Origin: an uncultured Salinisphaerales bacterium
GTDB taxonomy: Bacteria > Pseudomonadota > Gammaproteobacteria > Nevskiales > CAJXLF01
NCBI GenBank assembly: GCA_913055805.1
Contig: CAJXLF010000002.1
Location: 248,001 to 312,000, forward strand
Length of the DNA stretch: 64,000 nucleotides
Direction of reading: 5' to 3'
Of the stretch, positions 32,642 to 41,113 are shown one piece after another. Made by a program: the position numbers and the translations under genes. Numbering within the stretch: the stretch's first letter is position 1; the number at the start of each line of letters is the position of its first letter. The notes beneath the pieces are model-generated. The model did no database searches. It saw nothing but the letters and a program-made list of their open reading frames with translations, and had not been told where the DNA came from.

Positions 32642-33052
32642 ATGCAGACGACACAGCGAATGAGTCGCTTCTACCAGCAAATGGGTCACTCGGCCCATGT
32701 CGCCAGTGCTGATCCGCATGAGCTGATCAGCCTGTTACTGAAACAGGCGCGCAGCAAGCTGGCCCTGGCTGTCAGCGCCACGCTTAACCATGATCTGGCA
32801 ACCCGTGCGCAGAGCATTCACCGTGTCTGCGCCATCATCGATGCCCTGCGCCTGTCGCTGGATAGCGAAGCCGGTGGCGAGATCGCGCGTAACCTGGAAG
32901 ATTTATACGACTACCTCTATCGCCGGCTCATGCAGGCCAGCGCCATGAATGACGAACAGGCGCTGCATGAAGCCGACAGGCTGCTGGCCATCCTGCAGGA
33001 AGGCTGGAACGGTATTGCCCAACAGGAGGAACCTGCCCTGGACGCAGGATAA
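32642..33052 (+). CDS. fliS: Flagellin export chaperone FliS
   Basis: Helical chaperone of 136 residues that binds the C-terminal disordered part of FliC and blocks early polymerisation. Family features are the YQQMGHSAHVASADPHELIS opening (usual Y...V..A.P..L..MLYDG), the mid-chain ATRAQSIHRVCAIIDALRLS and LEDLYDYLYRRLMQASAMND. AAGGAG precedes the start. It stands directly between fliD and fliT. Confidence 0.95.
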   Translation: MQTTQRMSRFYQQMGHSAHVASADPHELISLLLKQARSKLALAVSATLNHDLATRAQSIHRVCAIIDALRLSLDSEAGGEIARNLEDLYDYLYRRLMQASAMNDEQALHEADRLLAILQEGWNGIAQQEEPALDAG

Positions 33053-33056
33053 GCCC

Positions 33057-33407
33057 GTGACTGAGCCACTTCCCCTCACAGATATGCTGCGGCAGATCAC
33101 GGATCTCAATATCGAGTTCCGCGAGGCCGTAGGCGTAGGTGACTGGGAAGCCGCCACCGAACTGGAAACCCGCCGGCGCGCAGCCCTGCAACGGCTGTTC
33201 GAGCGGCCGCTGGAAGATGGCGCGCGCCAGAAAGTGCTCAACGCCCTGACCGAGCTGCTGCAATCCGATCAGGCCCTGGCCCGTAGCCTGGAAACCGCGC
33301 GTGACCACTGCAGCGAGCAAATAACCCGTATGCAACTGGGCCGCCACGCCACCAACAGCTATCGGGAAACCGGCATGATGGTCCCCGGACCCAAAATGAT
33401 GCAGTAG
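33057..33407 (+). CDS. fliT: FliT-like flagellar protein (FliD chaperone)
   Basis: Helical protein of 116 residues following fliS, in the FliT position. The start is taken as GTG 33057, 4 nt after the fliS stop, with AGGA 7 nt upstream; the frame is open to an ATG inside fliS (32949), but that part has no FliT character. Family-like segments are TDMLRQITDLNIEFREAVGV, then WEAATELETRRRAALQRLF. In the enteric paradigm FliT is the FliD chaperone and can also inhibit the master regulator; only the chaperone role can be assumed here. Sequence conservation in this family is low. Confidence 0.75.
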   Translation: MTEPLPLTDMLRQITDLNIEFREAVGVGDWEAATELETRRRAALQRLFERPLEDGARQKVLNALTELLQSDQALARSLETARDHCSEQITRMQLGRHATNSYRETGMMVPGPKMMQ

Positions 33408-33409
33408 CC

Positions 33410-33973
33410 ATGAGTGACGACAATCACACACAAACCTCCCAGGTCAGTTGCGAACTGCTGATTCCCATGGCCTGGAACACCGACTACGGCGCTGCGCGTC
33501 CGGGTGAAGCCCTGCATATGCAGAATATCCAGCGCCTGCAGGCGATCGAGGCGCTGGAGTCCAGTGGCCACAAGAAAACCGAGCAACCGACCGGACCGGA
33601 AGCCGAAATCCAGCGCCTGGAAAGCAAACTGAATCTGGCCCTGGATCTGCTTGCCACTCTGGTAGAACAGGCGCATCCCCGGCCCCTGCCGCATACCGTG
33701 CAACTGGCGGGCAGCTGGGCTCGCTGGACCAGCCTGGATGCCGTCGAACACGACAGTCATGGACGGCTCGCACTGTACCTGCATCCCCTGCTGGCGCAAC
33801 CCGTCATACTGCCGGCCCGCATGCAATGCGAACCGCAACCCCATGCGCCGGATGAATATCGGTTGCACTGCCATTTCGACCCCATGCCCGACGACGTGGC
33901 TGACGCCTTGCTGGCCTATGTCTTCCGGGGTCATCGCCGCGCAGTTGCCGAAAAACGACTACATTCAGAATAA
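33410..33973 (+). CDS. PilZ-like domain protein in the flagellar cluster (tentative)
   Basis: Protein of 187 residues directly behind fliT. Residues ~60-90 form a helix (IQRLESKLNLALDLLATLVE). They precede a beta-rich domain (~95-175) with the layout of atypical PilZ domains: TVQLAGSWARWTSLDAVEHD, GRLALYLHPLL, YRLHCHFDPMPDDVADALLA, YVFRGHRR. The canonical c-di-GMP motifs RxxxR and (D/N)xSxxG are not clearly present, so ligand binding is doubtful. Its position before the LuxR-type regulator, sigma-54 and FleQ genes suggests a motility-control role, but that is inference. Confidence 0.55.
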   Translation: MSDDNHTQTSQVSCELLIPMAWNTDYGAARPGEALHMQNIQRLQAIEALESSGHKKTEQPTGPEAEIQRLESKLNLALDLLATLVEQAHPRPLPHTVQLAGSWARWTSLDAVEHDSHGRLALYLHPLLAQPVILPARMQCEPQPHAPDEYRLHCHFDPMPDDVADALLAYVFRGHRRAVAEKRLHSE

Positions 33974-34062
33974 GAATTTTCCTACAGCCTCCCCACGGCG
34001 GCTTCTGTAATCTAAACTCCTGAGATATAACGAGATGACGCTGGCAGGTGGAGAGACACTCA

Positions 34063-34710
34063 ATGCGGATCCTGATCGCTGATGACCACATACTGATTCG
34101 GGCAGGGCTTAAACAGCTCATCGAATCCTTGGGGGATTATGAAGTGGTCGGCGAAGCATCCACCGGCAGCAGCACCGTTCGGCATATCGAAGACGACCTG
34201 CCCGACGTTCTGCTACTGGATATCTCCATGCCTGACGGCAACGGACTGGATATTCTCAAGGAAATCCGCCGCCGCTGGCCCGAACTCAAGATACTCATGC
34301 TTTCCATGCATTCGGACATGGCGCACGTCAAAACCGCCCTGGCCAACGGCGCCAACGGCTTCCTGGTAAAGGACTCGGCGCCGGCCGAGCTGGGACTGGC
34401 GCTGGACACCGTCATGCGGGACCAGACCTTCCTCTCGCCACGTGTGTCCGAATCGGTCGTGGGCGCCCTGGTCGGTCAAAACGGCCAGGACAGCGAATAC
34501 GACAAACTTTCGCCACGCCAGCAGCAGATTCTGGACCTCATGGCCGAAGGCTATGCCACCAAGGAAATCGCCAACCACCTGGACCTGAGCGTCAAAACCG
34601 TGGAAACCCATCGCTCCCGCATGATGGAAACCCTCGGCCTGAATCGTGGACAGGAACTGCTGCGTTTTGCCCTCAAGCATCATCGCTCCACTGTCAGTTC
34701 CGGCCTCTGA
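34063..34710 (+). CDS. NarL/FixJ (LuxR-type) response regulator, orphan
   Basis: Response regulator of 215 residues. The receiver domain has ADDH at 6-9, the acceptor region LLLDISMPDGNG and the conserved Lys in LVKDS. The C-terminal LuxR-type helix-turn-helix is complete (LSPRQQQILDLMAEGYATKE, IANHLDLSVKTVETHRSRMM). ATG 34063 is used, with GGAGA upstream; the earlier in-frame ATG at 34048 (MERHS) overlaps that ribosome-binding site. No histidine kinase gene is adjacent. It lies just before the sigma-54 gene, with a perfect palindrome in between that may be its binding site. Confidence 0.92.
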   Translation: MRILIADDHILIRAGLKQLIESLGDYEVVGEASTGSSTVRHIEDDLPDVLLLDISMPDGNGLDILKEIRRRWPELKILMLSMHSDMAHVKTALANGANGFLVKDSAPAELGLALDTVMRDQTFLSPRVSESVVGALVGQNGQDSEYDKLSPRQQQILDLMAEGYATKEIANHLDLSVKTVETHRSRMMETLGLNRGQELLRFALKHHRSTVSSGL

Positions 34711-34769
34711 TCCCTTTCTGATCTCCTTGTCGATTCCGGCAAGACGGAATCCCGTCACATTCTGACCTT

Positions 34770-34788
34770 TGTGGGGATATACCCCACA
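34770..34788. promoter_or_regulatory. Perfect palindrome TGTGGGG-ATATA-CCCCACA before the sigma-54 gene
   Basis: Seven-bp perfect arms flank a 5-nt AT spacer in the 180-nt gap between the LuxR-type regulator gene and rpoN. No T-run follows, so a terminator is unlikely; a dimeric regulator's operator fits better. The rest of the gap (34711-34769, 34789-34873) shows no clear promoter. Confidence 0.55.
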
Positions 34789-34890
34789 GCCAGGCGTATT
34801 CCTCCTGACTGTTTTTCCGACACCTGATCGCCTTGAATATACCCAAGGCCGAAAAGAAAAGATCGGCCGGAAAATCAGCCGGAGGAAGAC

Positions 34891-36324
34891 ATGAAAACTG
34901 CACAGATACTTCAACAGAATCAGCAACTGGCAATGACGCCACAGCTGTTGCAACAGATACGTCTGCTGCAGCTTTCACGCCTGGAACTCGAACAGACCCT
35001 GCAACAGGCGCTGGAAACCAATGTCCTGCTGGAAGTCGAGGACGACTTGCAGGAGCTGGACAACGACGAAGTCGACACCAGCAACGAAGAACAGACTGAC
35101 GAAATCCTCGAAGCCTACGAGGCTTGCTGGGACACACCCGCTGCCGCGGCCTCCAGCGATTACGACCCCATGGCCAACATGGCCGAGAGCGAAGGCGACA
35201 TTTACAGCCGCCTGCAGGTCCAGATCATGGAAGAGTTCAGCGATGCCAACGATCAGGCCATCGCTATCTCGCTGGTCGATGCCTGTGACGAAAGCGGCTA
35301 CCTGACTGAAGACTTCCCGGCCCTGGCCCGTCGCCTGAGTCAGGAATATGACAGCAGTCCGCGCCATGTTGAGTCAGTGTTGCTGCAGGTGCAGCAGCTC
35401 GACCCGGCCGGCTTTGCCTCCCGCTCCCTGTGCGAATGCCTGACCGCCCAGTTGAATGAATATCCGGATGGCACCCCCGGCAAGGCGCTGGCCCTGCGCA
35501 TTGTGCAGGAAGACCTCAGCCGTCTGGCCCTGCACGATACTGCCGACCTGGCCGCACACTTTGAAGTTTCCGAAGAAGAAGCCCGTTACGCCGAGCAACT
35601 GATCCTGAGCCTGGACCCCAAACCCGGTGAAAGCATCAGCCCGGCTGCCCAGGCCATCTTTCCGGACGTTGTAGTACGCCGCGTCGGCGATCAATGGCGG
35701 GTGGATCTGGCCCGCGAACGTCTGCCCAGACTGCGGGTGAACAGCACCTATGAAAGAATGCTGTCCACCCACCAGCAAGCCGGCGGGCATCAGGCGCTGC
35801 GCGACCAGCTGACCGAAGCCCGCTGGATTGTACGCGGCCTGGAAATCCGCAATGACACGCTCAGCCGTGCGGCTGCCGTTATCTTCGAACGTCAGAAAAA
35901 CTTCCTGGAACAGGGCATCGAAGGCCTGGCCCCGCTGACCTTGCGGGAAGTTGCCGATGCCATCGGCATGCATGAATCCACCGTGTGCCGCATCACCACC
36001 AACAAGTACGTACAGACGCCACGTGGTGTATTCGAACTCAAGACCTTCTTCTCGAGCCAGTTGAACCGCAAGGACGGCAGTGAGATTGCCGGCACCGCAG
36101 TCCGCGCCATGGTGCGCAAGATCATCGAGAGGGAAGACTTCGCCAAGCCACTGTCAGACGGCGTAATCGCCAAAATGCTGGCCCGCAAGGGCATCTGCAT
36201 TGCGCGCCGCACCGTCGCCAAGTATCGCGAAGCCATGAATATCGCACCGGCCCGCCAACGCGGCCAGCAGTCAGCGGGCCGTATGGCCGAGGAGAGAACA
36301 TCATGTCACGCATTAGCGTCCTGA
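34891..36324 (+). CDS. rpoN: RNA polymerase sigma-54 factor (flagellar-cluster copy)
   Basis: Sigma-54 protein of 477 residues. Region I is Gln/Leu-rich (QQNQQLAMTPQLLQQIRLLQ, LSRLELEQTLQQALETNVLL). The core-binding region has LDPAGFASRSLCECL, and the C-terminal DNA-binding part includes LTLREVADAIGMHESTVCRI and NKYVQTPRGVFELKTFF. The RpoN box ARRTVAKYRE is at about 438-447. The canonical gammaproteobacterial rpoN sits beside lptB and hpf; this one lies between flagellar regulators, so it is probably a second, motility-dedicated copy. GGAGGAAG precedes the ATG. Its 3' end overlaps the next gene by 22 nt. Confidence 0.93.
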   Translation: MKTAQILQQNQQLAMTPQLLQQIRLLQLSRLELEQTLQQALETNVLLEVEDDLQELDNDEVDTSNEEQTDEILEAYEACWDTPAAAASSDYDPMANMAESEGDIYSRLQVQIMEEFSDANDQAIAISLVDACDESGYLTEDFPALARRLSQEYDSSPRHVESVLLQVQQLDPAGFASRSLCECLTAQLNEYPDGTPGKALALRIVQEDLSRLALHDTADLAAHFEVSEEEARYAEQLILSLDPKPGESISPAAQAIFPDVVVRRVGDQWRVDLARERLPRLRVNSTYERMLSTHQQAGGHQALRDQLTEARWIVRGLEIRNDTLSRAAAVIFERQKNFLEQGIEGLAPLTLREVADAIGMHESTVCRITTNKYVQTPRGVFELKTFFSSQLNRKDGSEIAGTAVRAMVRKIIEREDFAKPLSDGVIAKMLARKGICIARRTVAKYREAMNIAPARQRGQQSAGRMAEERTSCHALAS

Positions 36325-36686
36325 TTGTCGACGACCACGAAGGGTTCCTGGAATCCGCCGAGCGGTTCCTGAAAACCCTGCCCAATATCAAGGTGGCGGG
36401 CCGCGCCCGCAACGGCCGCGAAGCGGTGGAAATGGCGGAAAGCCTGGCCCCGGACGTGGTGCTGATGGACCTGGCCATGCCGGAGATGGGCGGCCTGCAG
36501 GCGACCCGCCTGATCAAGGCGCAAAGCTCCCCGCCCTGGGTGGTGGTGGTCAGCCACTACGACGATGCCCAACACCGCGAACACGCGGCCAAGGCCGGCG
36601 CTGACGCCTTTGTCAGCAAGCTCTGGTACGTCCATGAAATCCGCGAAGTTCTGCAAATTTTCGAAAAGAGGTGCGCTCATGTCTGA
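36303..36686 (+). CDS. Single-domain response regulator (receiver only)
   Basis: Receiver-only protein of 127 residues. It has the acidic pair in IVDDHEGF, the acceptor region [12 protein letters not shown] and the Lys in FVSKLW; a Ser in VVVVSHYDD replaces the usual Thr-x-x pattern loosely. It is NarL-like rather than CheY-like in sequence and ends where the HTH would begin ([15 protein letters not shown]). It overlaps rpoN by 22 nt and fleQ by 8 nt, so the three are translationally coupled. No kinase is encoded nearby. Confidence 0.88.
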   Translation: MSRISVLIVDDHEGFLESAERFLKTLPNIKVAGRARNGREAVEMAESLAPDVVLMDLAMPEMGGLQATRLIKAQSSPPWVVVVSHYDDAQHREHAAKAGADAFVSKLWYVHEIREVLQIFEKRCAHV

Positions 36687-38115
36687 ATCACGTGTACTCA
36701 TACTGGAAGCCGACGCCGAGCGCGCCGACATGCTGGGCACGCTGGTGGATTTCCTGGATCTGCGCCCGCGGCTCTGCACTTCGGTCAAGGAGACCGTCAG
36801 CCAGGCGCCCTCCGATTACATCGCCGTCATGATTGGCAAGGCCGAGGCGGACGAGATCCGCCAGGTCACCCGGTGGCTGGCGCAGGATCCCCTGCACCCG
36901 CCGGTGCTGGTGCTGCCGCCCAACACCGCAGAATTTGCCGAGCGGCAGGGCCTGGAGCCGGAGACCTGCTGGAACCTGGAATATCCCCTGCGCTGCCCGC
37001 AACTGTCGGAAATCCTGCAGTCGGCCAGCGTCATGCGCATTGAACAGGAAGAGGCCATGAGCCGCATGGTGGGCCCCACCGGCCACTCGCCCAAGGCTGA
37101 AGCCCTGCGCAACATGATCAAGCAGGTGGCGGCCTATGACACCACCGTGCTGATCCTGGGTGAATCCGGCACCGGCAAGGAAGTCGTGGCGCGCGCCGTG
37201 CACGATGCCTCGCCACGCGCCAACAAGCCCTTCGTGGCCATCAACTGCGGCGCCATTCCCTCCGAATTGCTGGAAAGCGAACTGTTCGGCCATGAAAAAG
37301 GCGCCTTCACCGGCGCCATCAACTCGCGCGCCGGCCGCTTCGAACTGGCCGAGGGCGGCACCATATTCCTGGACGAAATCGGCGACATGAGCCTGCACAT
37401 GCAGGTCAAACTGTTGCGCGTCATTCAGGAACGCGTATTCGAGCGTGTGGGCGGCAATCGCTCCATCGAATGCGATGTACGCATCATTGCCGCTACCCAC
37501 CGTGACCTGGAGAGCCGCATTGCCGAAGGTGAGTTCCGCGAGGATCTGTTCTACCGACTGAATGTTTTCCCCATCGACATGCCCCCCCTGCGCGAGCGCC
37601 GCGAGGATATTCCGCAGCTGATCGAAGAGCTGTCTGCCAATCTGGCCCACTCCCCCGCGGGACGACGCCGCACCGGGCTGCAGTTCAGTGAGAAGGCACT
37701 ACAGGCGCTGCGCCAGTACACATGGCCCGGCAATGTGCGCGAACTGGCCAACCTGATCGAACGCCTGTCGGTCATGAATCCCAAGGGCCGCATCGACTAC
37801 AAGGATCTGCCCGAGCGTTATCGCGGCCCGGAGACCGATATCCAGGTCAGCGCAGAAGCGGAGGAACAAAACACCGGCGCACAAATCAGCGGGGAATCCG
37901 TCGAATCCCCGACCAGCAGTGACGATTTTCTGCCGGACGCCGGTATCAACCTGCGTCACCACATCGCGGATATCGAGAAAACCCTGATTACGCAGGCGCT
38001 GGACCGCACTGAAGGTGTGGTCGCACATGCCGCGCAATTACTGGGTTTGCGGCGCACCACCCTGGTGGAAAAGCTGCGCAAGTACGACATGCAGGCCGAC
38101 CGGTCGGCAGCCTGA
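36679..38115 (+). CDS. fleQ: Sigma-54-dependent flagellar master regulator FleQ/FlrA
   Basis: Enhancer-binding protein of 478 residues. An N-terminal FleQ domain (1-~130, no classical phospho-acceptor pocket) precedes the AAA+ domain with Walker A GESGTGKE at 161-168 and the sigma-54-contacting loop GAFTGA at 208-213. [20 protein letters not shown] and [20 protein letters not shown] follow. The C-terminal Fis-type HTH is [23 protein letters not shown] 36679 is chosen because it is preceded by GAGG and begins the FleQ domain; the longer frame lies inside the receiver gene. FleQ proteins bind c-di-GMP and FlhG (FleN). The FleSR pair that follows it in Pseudomonas is absent. Confidence 0.94.
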   Translation: MSESRVLILEADAERADMLGTLVDFLDLRPRLCTSVKETVSQAPSDYIAVMIGKAEADEIRQVTRWLAQDPLHPPVLVLPPNTAEFAERQGLEPETCWNLEYPLRCPQLSEILQSASVMRIEQEEAMSRMVGPTGHSPKAEALRNMIKQVAAYDTTVLILGESGTGKEVVARAVHDASPRANKPFVAINCGAIPSELLESELFGHEKGAFTGAINSRAGRFELAEGGTIFLDEIGDMSLHMQVKLLRVIQERVFERVGGNRSIECDVRIIAATHRDLESRIAEGEFREDLFYRLNVFPIDMPPLRERREDIPQLIEELSANLAHSPAGRRRTGLQFSEKALQALRQYTWPGNVRELANLIERLSVMNPKGRIDYKDLPERYRGPETDIQVSAEAEEQNTGAQISGESVESPTSSDDFLPDAGINLRHHIADIEKTLITQALDRTEGVVAHAAQLLGLRRTTLVEKLRKYDMQADRSAA

Positions 38116-38134
38116 GCGAAATCTTTAGGCTGAC

Positions 38135-38150
38135 GGGCACAGGACTTGCA
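38135..38150 (+). promoter_or_regulatory. Sigma-54 promoter of the fliE operon
   Basis: GGGCACAGGACTTGCA has GG and GC exactly 10 nt apart and the TTGCA -12 block. It lies 28 nt before fliE, in the short fleQ-fliE gap. Confidence 0.82.
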
Positions 38151-38177
38151 GCGGGGCTGTGACTTACGGAGACAACC

Positions 38178-38501
38178 ATGAGTTCAGTTGAAATCAATTC
38201 GGTTCTGAGTCAGCTGCGTGCTTTACAGGCGCGTTCGGCCGGCATGGAAACACCGGCCCAGGCGCCGGCGACCGAACGTACTGATTTTGGCGATCTCATG
38301 GGTAAAGCCGTTAACCGCGTCAGCGAAACCCAGACCCAGGCAGCCGACACCGCCCGCGCCTTCGAACTGGGACAGCCGGACGTGAGCCTGGCCGATGTCA
38401 TGCTCGCATCCAATCGTTCCCAGGTGGAGTTCACCGCCCTGACCCAGGTACGCAACCGCATGGTGCGCGCCTATCAGGACATTATGAACATGCCGATCTG
38501 A
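38178..38501 (+). CDS. fliE: Flagellar hook-basal body complex protein FliE
   Basis: Rod/MS-ring adaptor of 107 residues. The mid-chain FGDLMGKAVNRVSETQTQA and the C-terminal LADVMLASNRSQVEFTALTQ with VRNRMVRAYQDIMNMPI are the family signature. It is the first gene of the sigma-54-driven fliEFGHIJK unit; ACGGAG precedes the ATG. Confidence 0.97.
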   Translation: MSSVEINSVLSQLRALQARSAGMETPAQAPATERTDFGDLMGKAVNRVSETQTQAADTARAFELGQPDVSLADVMLASNRSQVEFTALTQVRNRMVRAYQDIMNMPI

Positions 38502-38514
38502 GGGGCTCTGAATT

Positions 38515-40110
38515 ATGGCTGACCTGGACGTAACACGCTGGCTGGACAAGATCGGGGTTCGTCCCCTGATGATGCTGGCCAGCATCATTGCCGGTATCGC
38601 TCTGGGCGTACAGATCTGGTTGTGGGTGAACAACTCCGACTACCAGCCGCTGTATACCGGCCTGAGCGACCGTGACGCCGCCCAGGTGGCAGATGCCCTG
38701 GACGCTTCCGGCATCCCCATGAAGCTGTCCGCCAGCGGCGCCATTGAAGTGCCGGCCGGCAAGGTGCGCGAAGCGCGTCTGGCCATGGCCGGGCAGGCTC
38801 TGCCCATGGGCAGCTCCGTAGGCATGGAAATGCTGCAACAGGAGCAGGGTTTTGGCACCAGTCAGTTCATTGAAACCGCCCGTTACCAGACTGCCCTGGA
38901 AACCGAACTGGCGCGCACCATTACTTCCATGCAGTCGGTCAAGGTCGCCCGTGTACATCTGGCCATGGCCAAGGAAAGCGCCTTTGCCCGCGACCACCGC
39001 GAAGCCAGTGCCTCGGTGCTGGTAGAACTCTACCCGGGCCGCCGTCTGGAAATGGCCCAGGTGGACGCCATTGTGCATCTGGTATCCGGCAGCGTGCCGA
39101 ATCTGCCCTCCGGACGTGTCACCGTGGTGGACCAGAGCGGACGCCTGCTCAGCGACAACAACCGCGACCCGGCCCTGGCGGCCAGCGCCGCGCAGTTTGA
39201 CCAGCGTCGCCAGCTGGAAACCGGCTATGTACAACGCATTGAACAACTGCTGACACCGATGATGGGTATCGGGCGTGTCAGCGCACAGGTGGCTGCCGAC
39301 ATGGACTTCTCGGTCACCGAAGAGGCCCGCGAGGTCTACAACCCCGACACGCGCGTGGTACGCAGCGAACAGGTCAGCGAAAACAGCAGCCGCGGCTCCA
39401 GCATTGGAACCGGCGGCATTCCCGGCGCCACCGCCAATCAGCCCATCAGTGCGGCTGCAGCCCGTGGCGAAGGCGGCAGCGCCGCTGACGTGAAAAACAT
39501 GAGCCGTAACGAATCACGGCGCTATGAAGTGGACCGCACGGTCAGCCACACCCGCACCCCGTCCGGCACCATCAACCGGCTTTCCGTAGCCGTACTGGTC
39601 GACAACATCCCTACCCGCAAGGACGGTGGCGAAATCGAATACGTGCCACTGAGTGAAGCCCAGCTCAAGCAGGTGGAATCACTGGTCAAGGAAGCGGTCG
39701 GTTTCAATGCCGAACGCGGCGATACCGTGGCGGTGACCAATCAACCCTTCCTGCGTCCTGAAATCGAAGCCCTGCCCTCGGCGCCGCTGTGGGAGAAACC
39801 CTGGCTGCAGAACGCCCTGAAACAGATGCTGGGTGTACTGGTGCTGCTGGCCATCGGCTTCGGTGTCCTGCGCCCGGCCATGAAGAACATCATCCAGACC
39901 CAGGGCAACATCATCCGCAACCGGGCTGCCGGTGCGCTCAGCGGCGAAGTCGCGGGCACTGCACAACCTGCCCTGGCCGGCGCTGGCATGGCGCCCGCCC
40001 GCCCTGGTCTGGGCTATGACGACAAGCTGGCCGTGGCGCGCAGCGCCGTGGCCCAGGATCCGAAACAAGTGGCCCAGGTGGTCAAAGCATGGGTATCGAA
40101 AGATGGCTGA
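38515..40110 (+). CDS. fliF: Flagellar MS-ring protein FliF
   Basis: MS-ring protein of 531 residues in the inner membrane. TM1 is at about 20-42 (PLMMLASIIAGIALGVQIWL), followed by the YQPLYTGLSDRDAAQVADAL secretin-like domain, RYQTALETELARTITSMQSV, and a Ser/Gly-rich periplasmic loop. TM2 is near 440-458 (MLGVLVLLAIGFGVLRP). The cytoplasmic C-terminus that binds FliG (DDKLAVARSAVAQDPKQVAQ VVKAW) is intact. The stop overlaps the fliG start by 8 nt. Confidence 0.97.
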   Translation: MADLDVTRWLDKIGVRPLMMLASIIAGIALGVQIWLWVNNSDYQPLYTGLSDRDAAQVADALDASGIPMKLSASGAIEVPAGKVREARLAMAGQALPMGSSVGMEMLQQEQGFGTSQFIETARYQTALETELARTITSMQSVKVARVHLAMAKESAFARDHREASASVLVELYPGRRLEMAQVDAIVHLVSGSVPNLPSGRVTVVDQSGRLLSDNNRDPALAASAAQFDQRRQLETGYVQRIEQLLTPMMGIGRVSAQVAADMDFSVTEEAREVYNPDTRVVRSEQVSENSSRGSSIGTGGIPGATANQPISAAAARGEGGSAADVKNMSRNESRRYEVDRTVSHTRTPSGTINRLSVAVLVDNIPTRKDGGEIEYVPLSEAQLKQVESLVKEAVGFNAERGDTVAVTNQPFLRPEIEALPSAPLWEKPWLQNALKQMLGVLVLLAIGFGVLRPAMKNIIQTQGNIIRNRAAGALSGEVAGTAQPALAGAGMAPARPGLGYDDKLAVARSAVAQDPKQVAQVVKAWVSKDG

Positions 40111-41113
40111 AGCAACACCAAGCATAACCGGCACCCAGAAAGCAGCCATTCTGCTGATGTCATTGGGTGAAAGTGAGGCGGCCCAGGTTCTGCAGCACAT
40201 GGGCGCCAAGGATGTCCAGCGTGTGGGTCAGGCCATGGCTTCGGTCAGCGAAGTCACCAAGCAGCAGGCCGAAATCGTCATGGACGCCTTCGTGTCCGAC
40301 ATGGAAAACCAGACCTCGCTGGGCGTGGGCGCAGATGACTACGTACGCAAGGTGCTGGTGGAAGCCCTCGGTGAAGACAAGGCCGGCAGCATGATCGACC
40401 GCATCCTGCTGGGCCGTAACACCAAGGGTCTGGAGGCGCTCAAATGGATGGAGCCCCGCTCCATTGCCGAACTTATTCGCAACGAACACCCGCAGATTAT
40501 CGCCATTGTGCTGTCCTACCTGGAAAGCGATCTGGCCGCCGATGTACTGGGCCAGCTGCCGGAGCGGGTACGGCCGGATGTGCTGATGCGTATCGCCACG
40601 CTGGACGGCATCCCGCCTTCTGCCCTGCATGAACTGGACGACATTATGGAACGCCAGTTTGCCGGCCAGAACAACCTCAAATCCTCCAATGTCGGCGGTA
40701 TAAAAGTCGCCGCCAACATCATGAATTTCCTGGATTCTTCACAGGAACAGGAAATCATGGGCCAGATCGGCGAGAACGATGAAGGCCTGGCTACCCAGAT
40801 CCAGGACCTGATGTTCGTATTCGACAACCTGGCCGAGGTCGAGGACCGCGACATGCAGACCCTGCTGCGCGACGTACCCAACGACAAGCTGGCCGTGGCC
40901 CTGAAGGGCGCCGACCCGAAAGTGGCCGAGAAGATCACCAGCAACATTTCCCAGCGCGCCGGGGAAATCCTCAAGGAAGACATCGAGGCGCTGGGCCCGG
41001 TGCGCCTGTCGGATGTCGAGGCAGCCCAGAAGGAAATTCTGGGCATAGCCCGCCGCCTGGCCGAGGAAGGCACCATCAGCCTCGGCGCCTCAAAGGGCGA
41101 AGAATATGTCTAG
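40103..41113 (+). CDS. fliG: Flagellar motor switch protein FliG
   Basis: Switch protein of 336 residues transmitting torque between stator and rotor. ATG 40103 is chosen, overlapping the fliF stop; the longer frame (from 39932) lies inside fliF. Signature segments are TGTQKAAILLMSLGESEAAQ (FliF-binding), NEHPQIIAIVLSYLESDLAA, the IGENDEGLATQIQDLMFVFD middle-to-C domain, and the charged torque helix with DRDMQTLLRDVPNDKLAVAL. It overlaps fliH by 8 nt. Confidence 0.97.
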   Translation: MAEATPSITGTQKAAILLMSLGESEAAQVLQHMGAKDVQRVGQAMASVSEVTKQQAEIVMDAFVSDMENQTSLGVGADDYVRKVLVEALGEDKAGSMIDRILLGRNTKGLEALKWMEPRSIAELIRNEHPQIIAIVLSYLESDLAADVLGQLPERVRPDVLMRIATLDGIPPSALHELDDIMERQFAGQNNLKSSNVGGIKVAANIMNFLDSSQEQEIMGQIGENDEGLATQIQDLMFVFDNLAEVEDRDMQTLLRDVPNDKLAVALKGADPKVAEKITSNISQRAGEILKEDIEALGPVRLSDVEAAQKEILGIARRLAEEGTISLGASKGEEYV

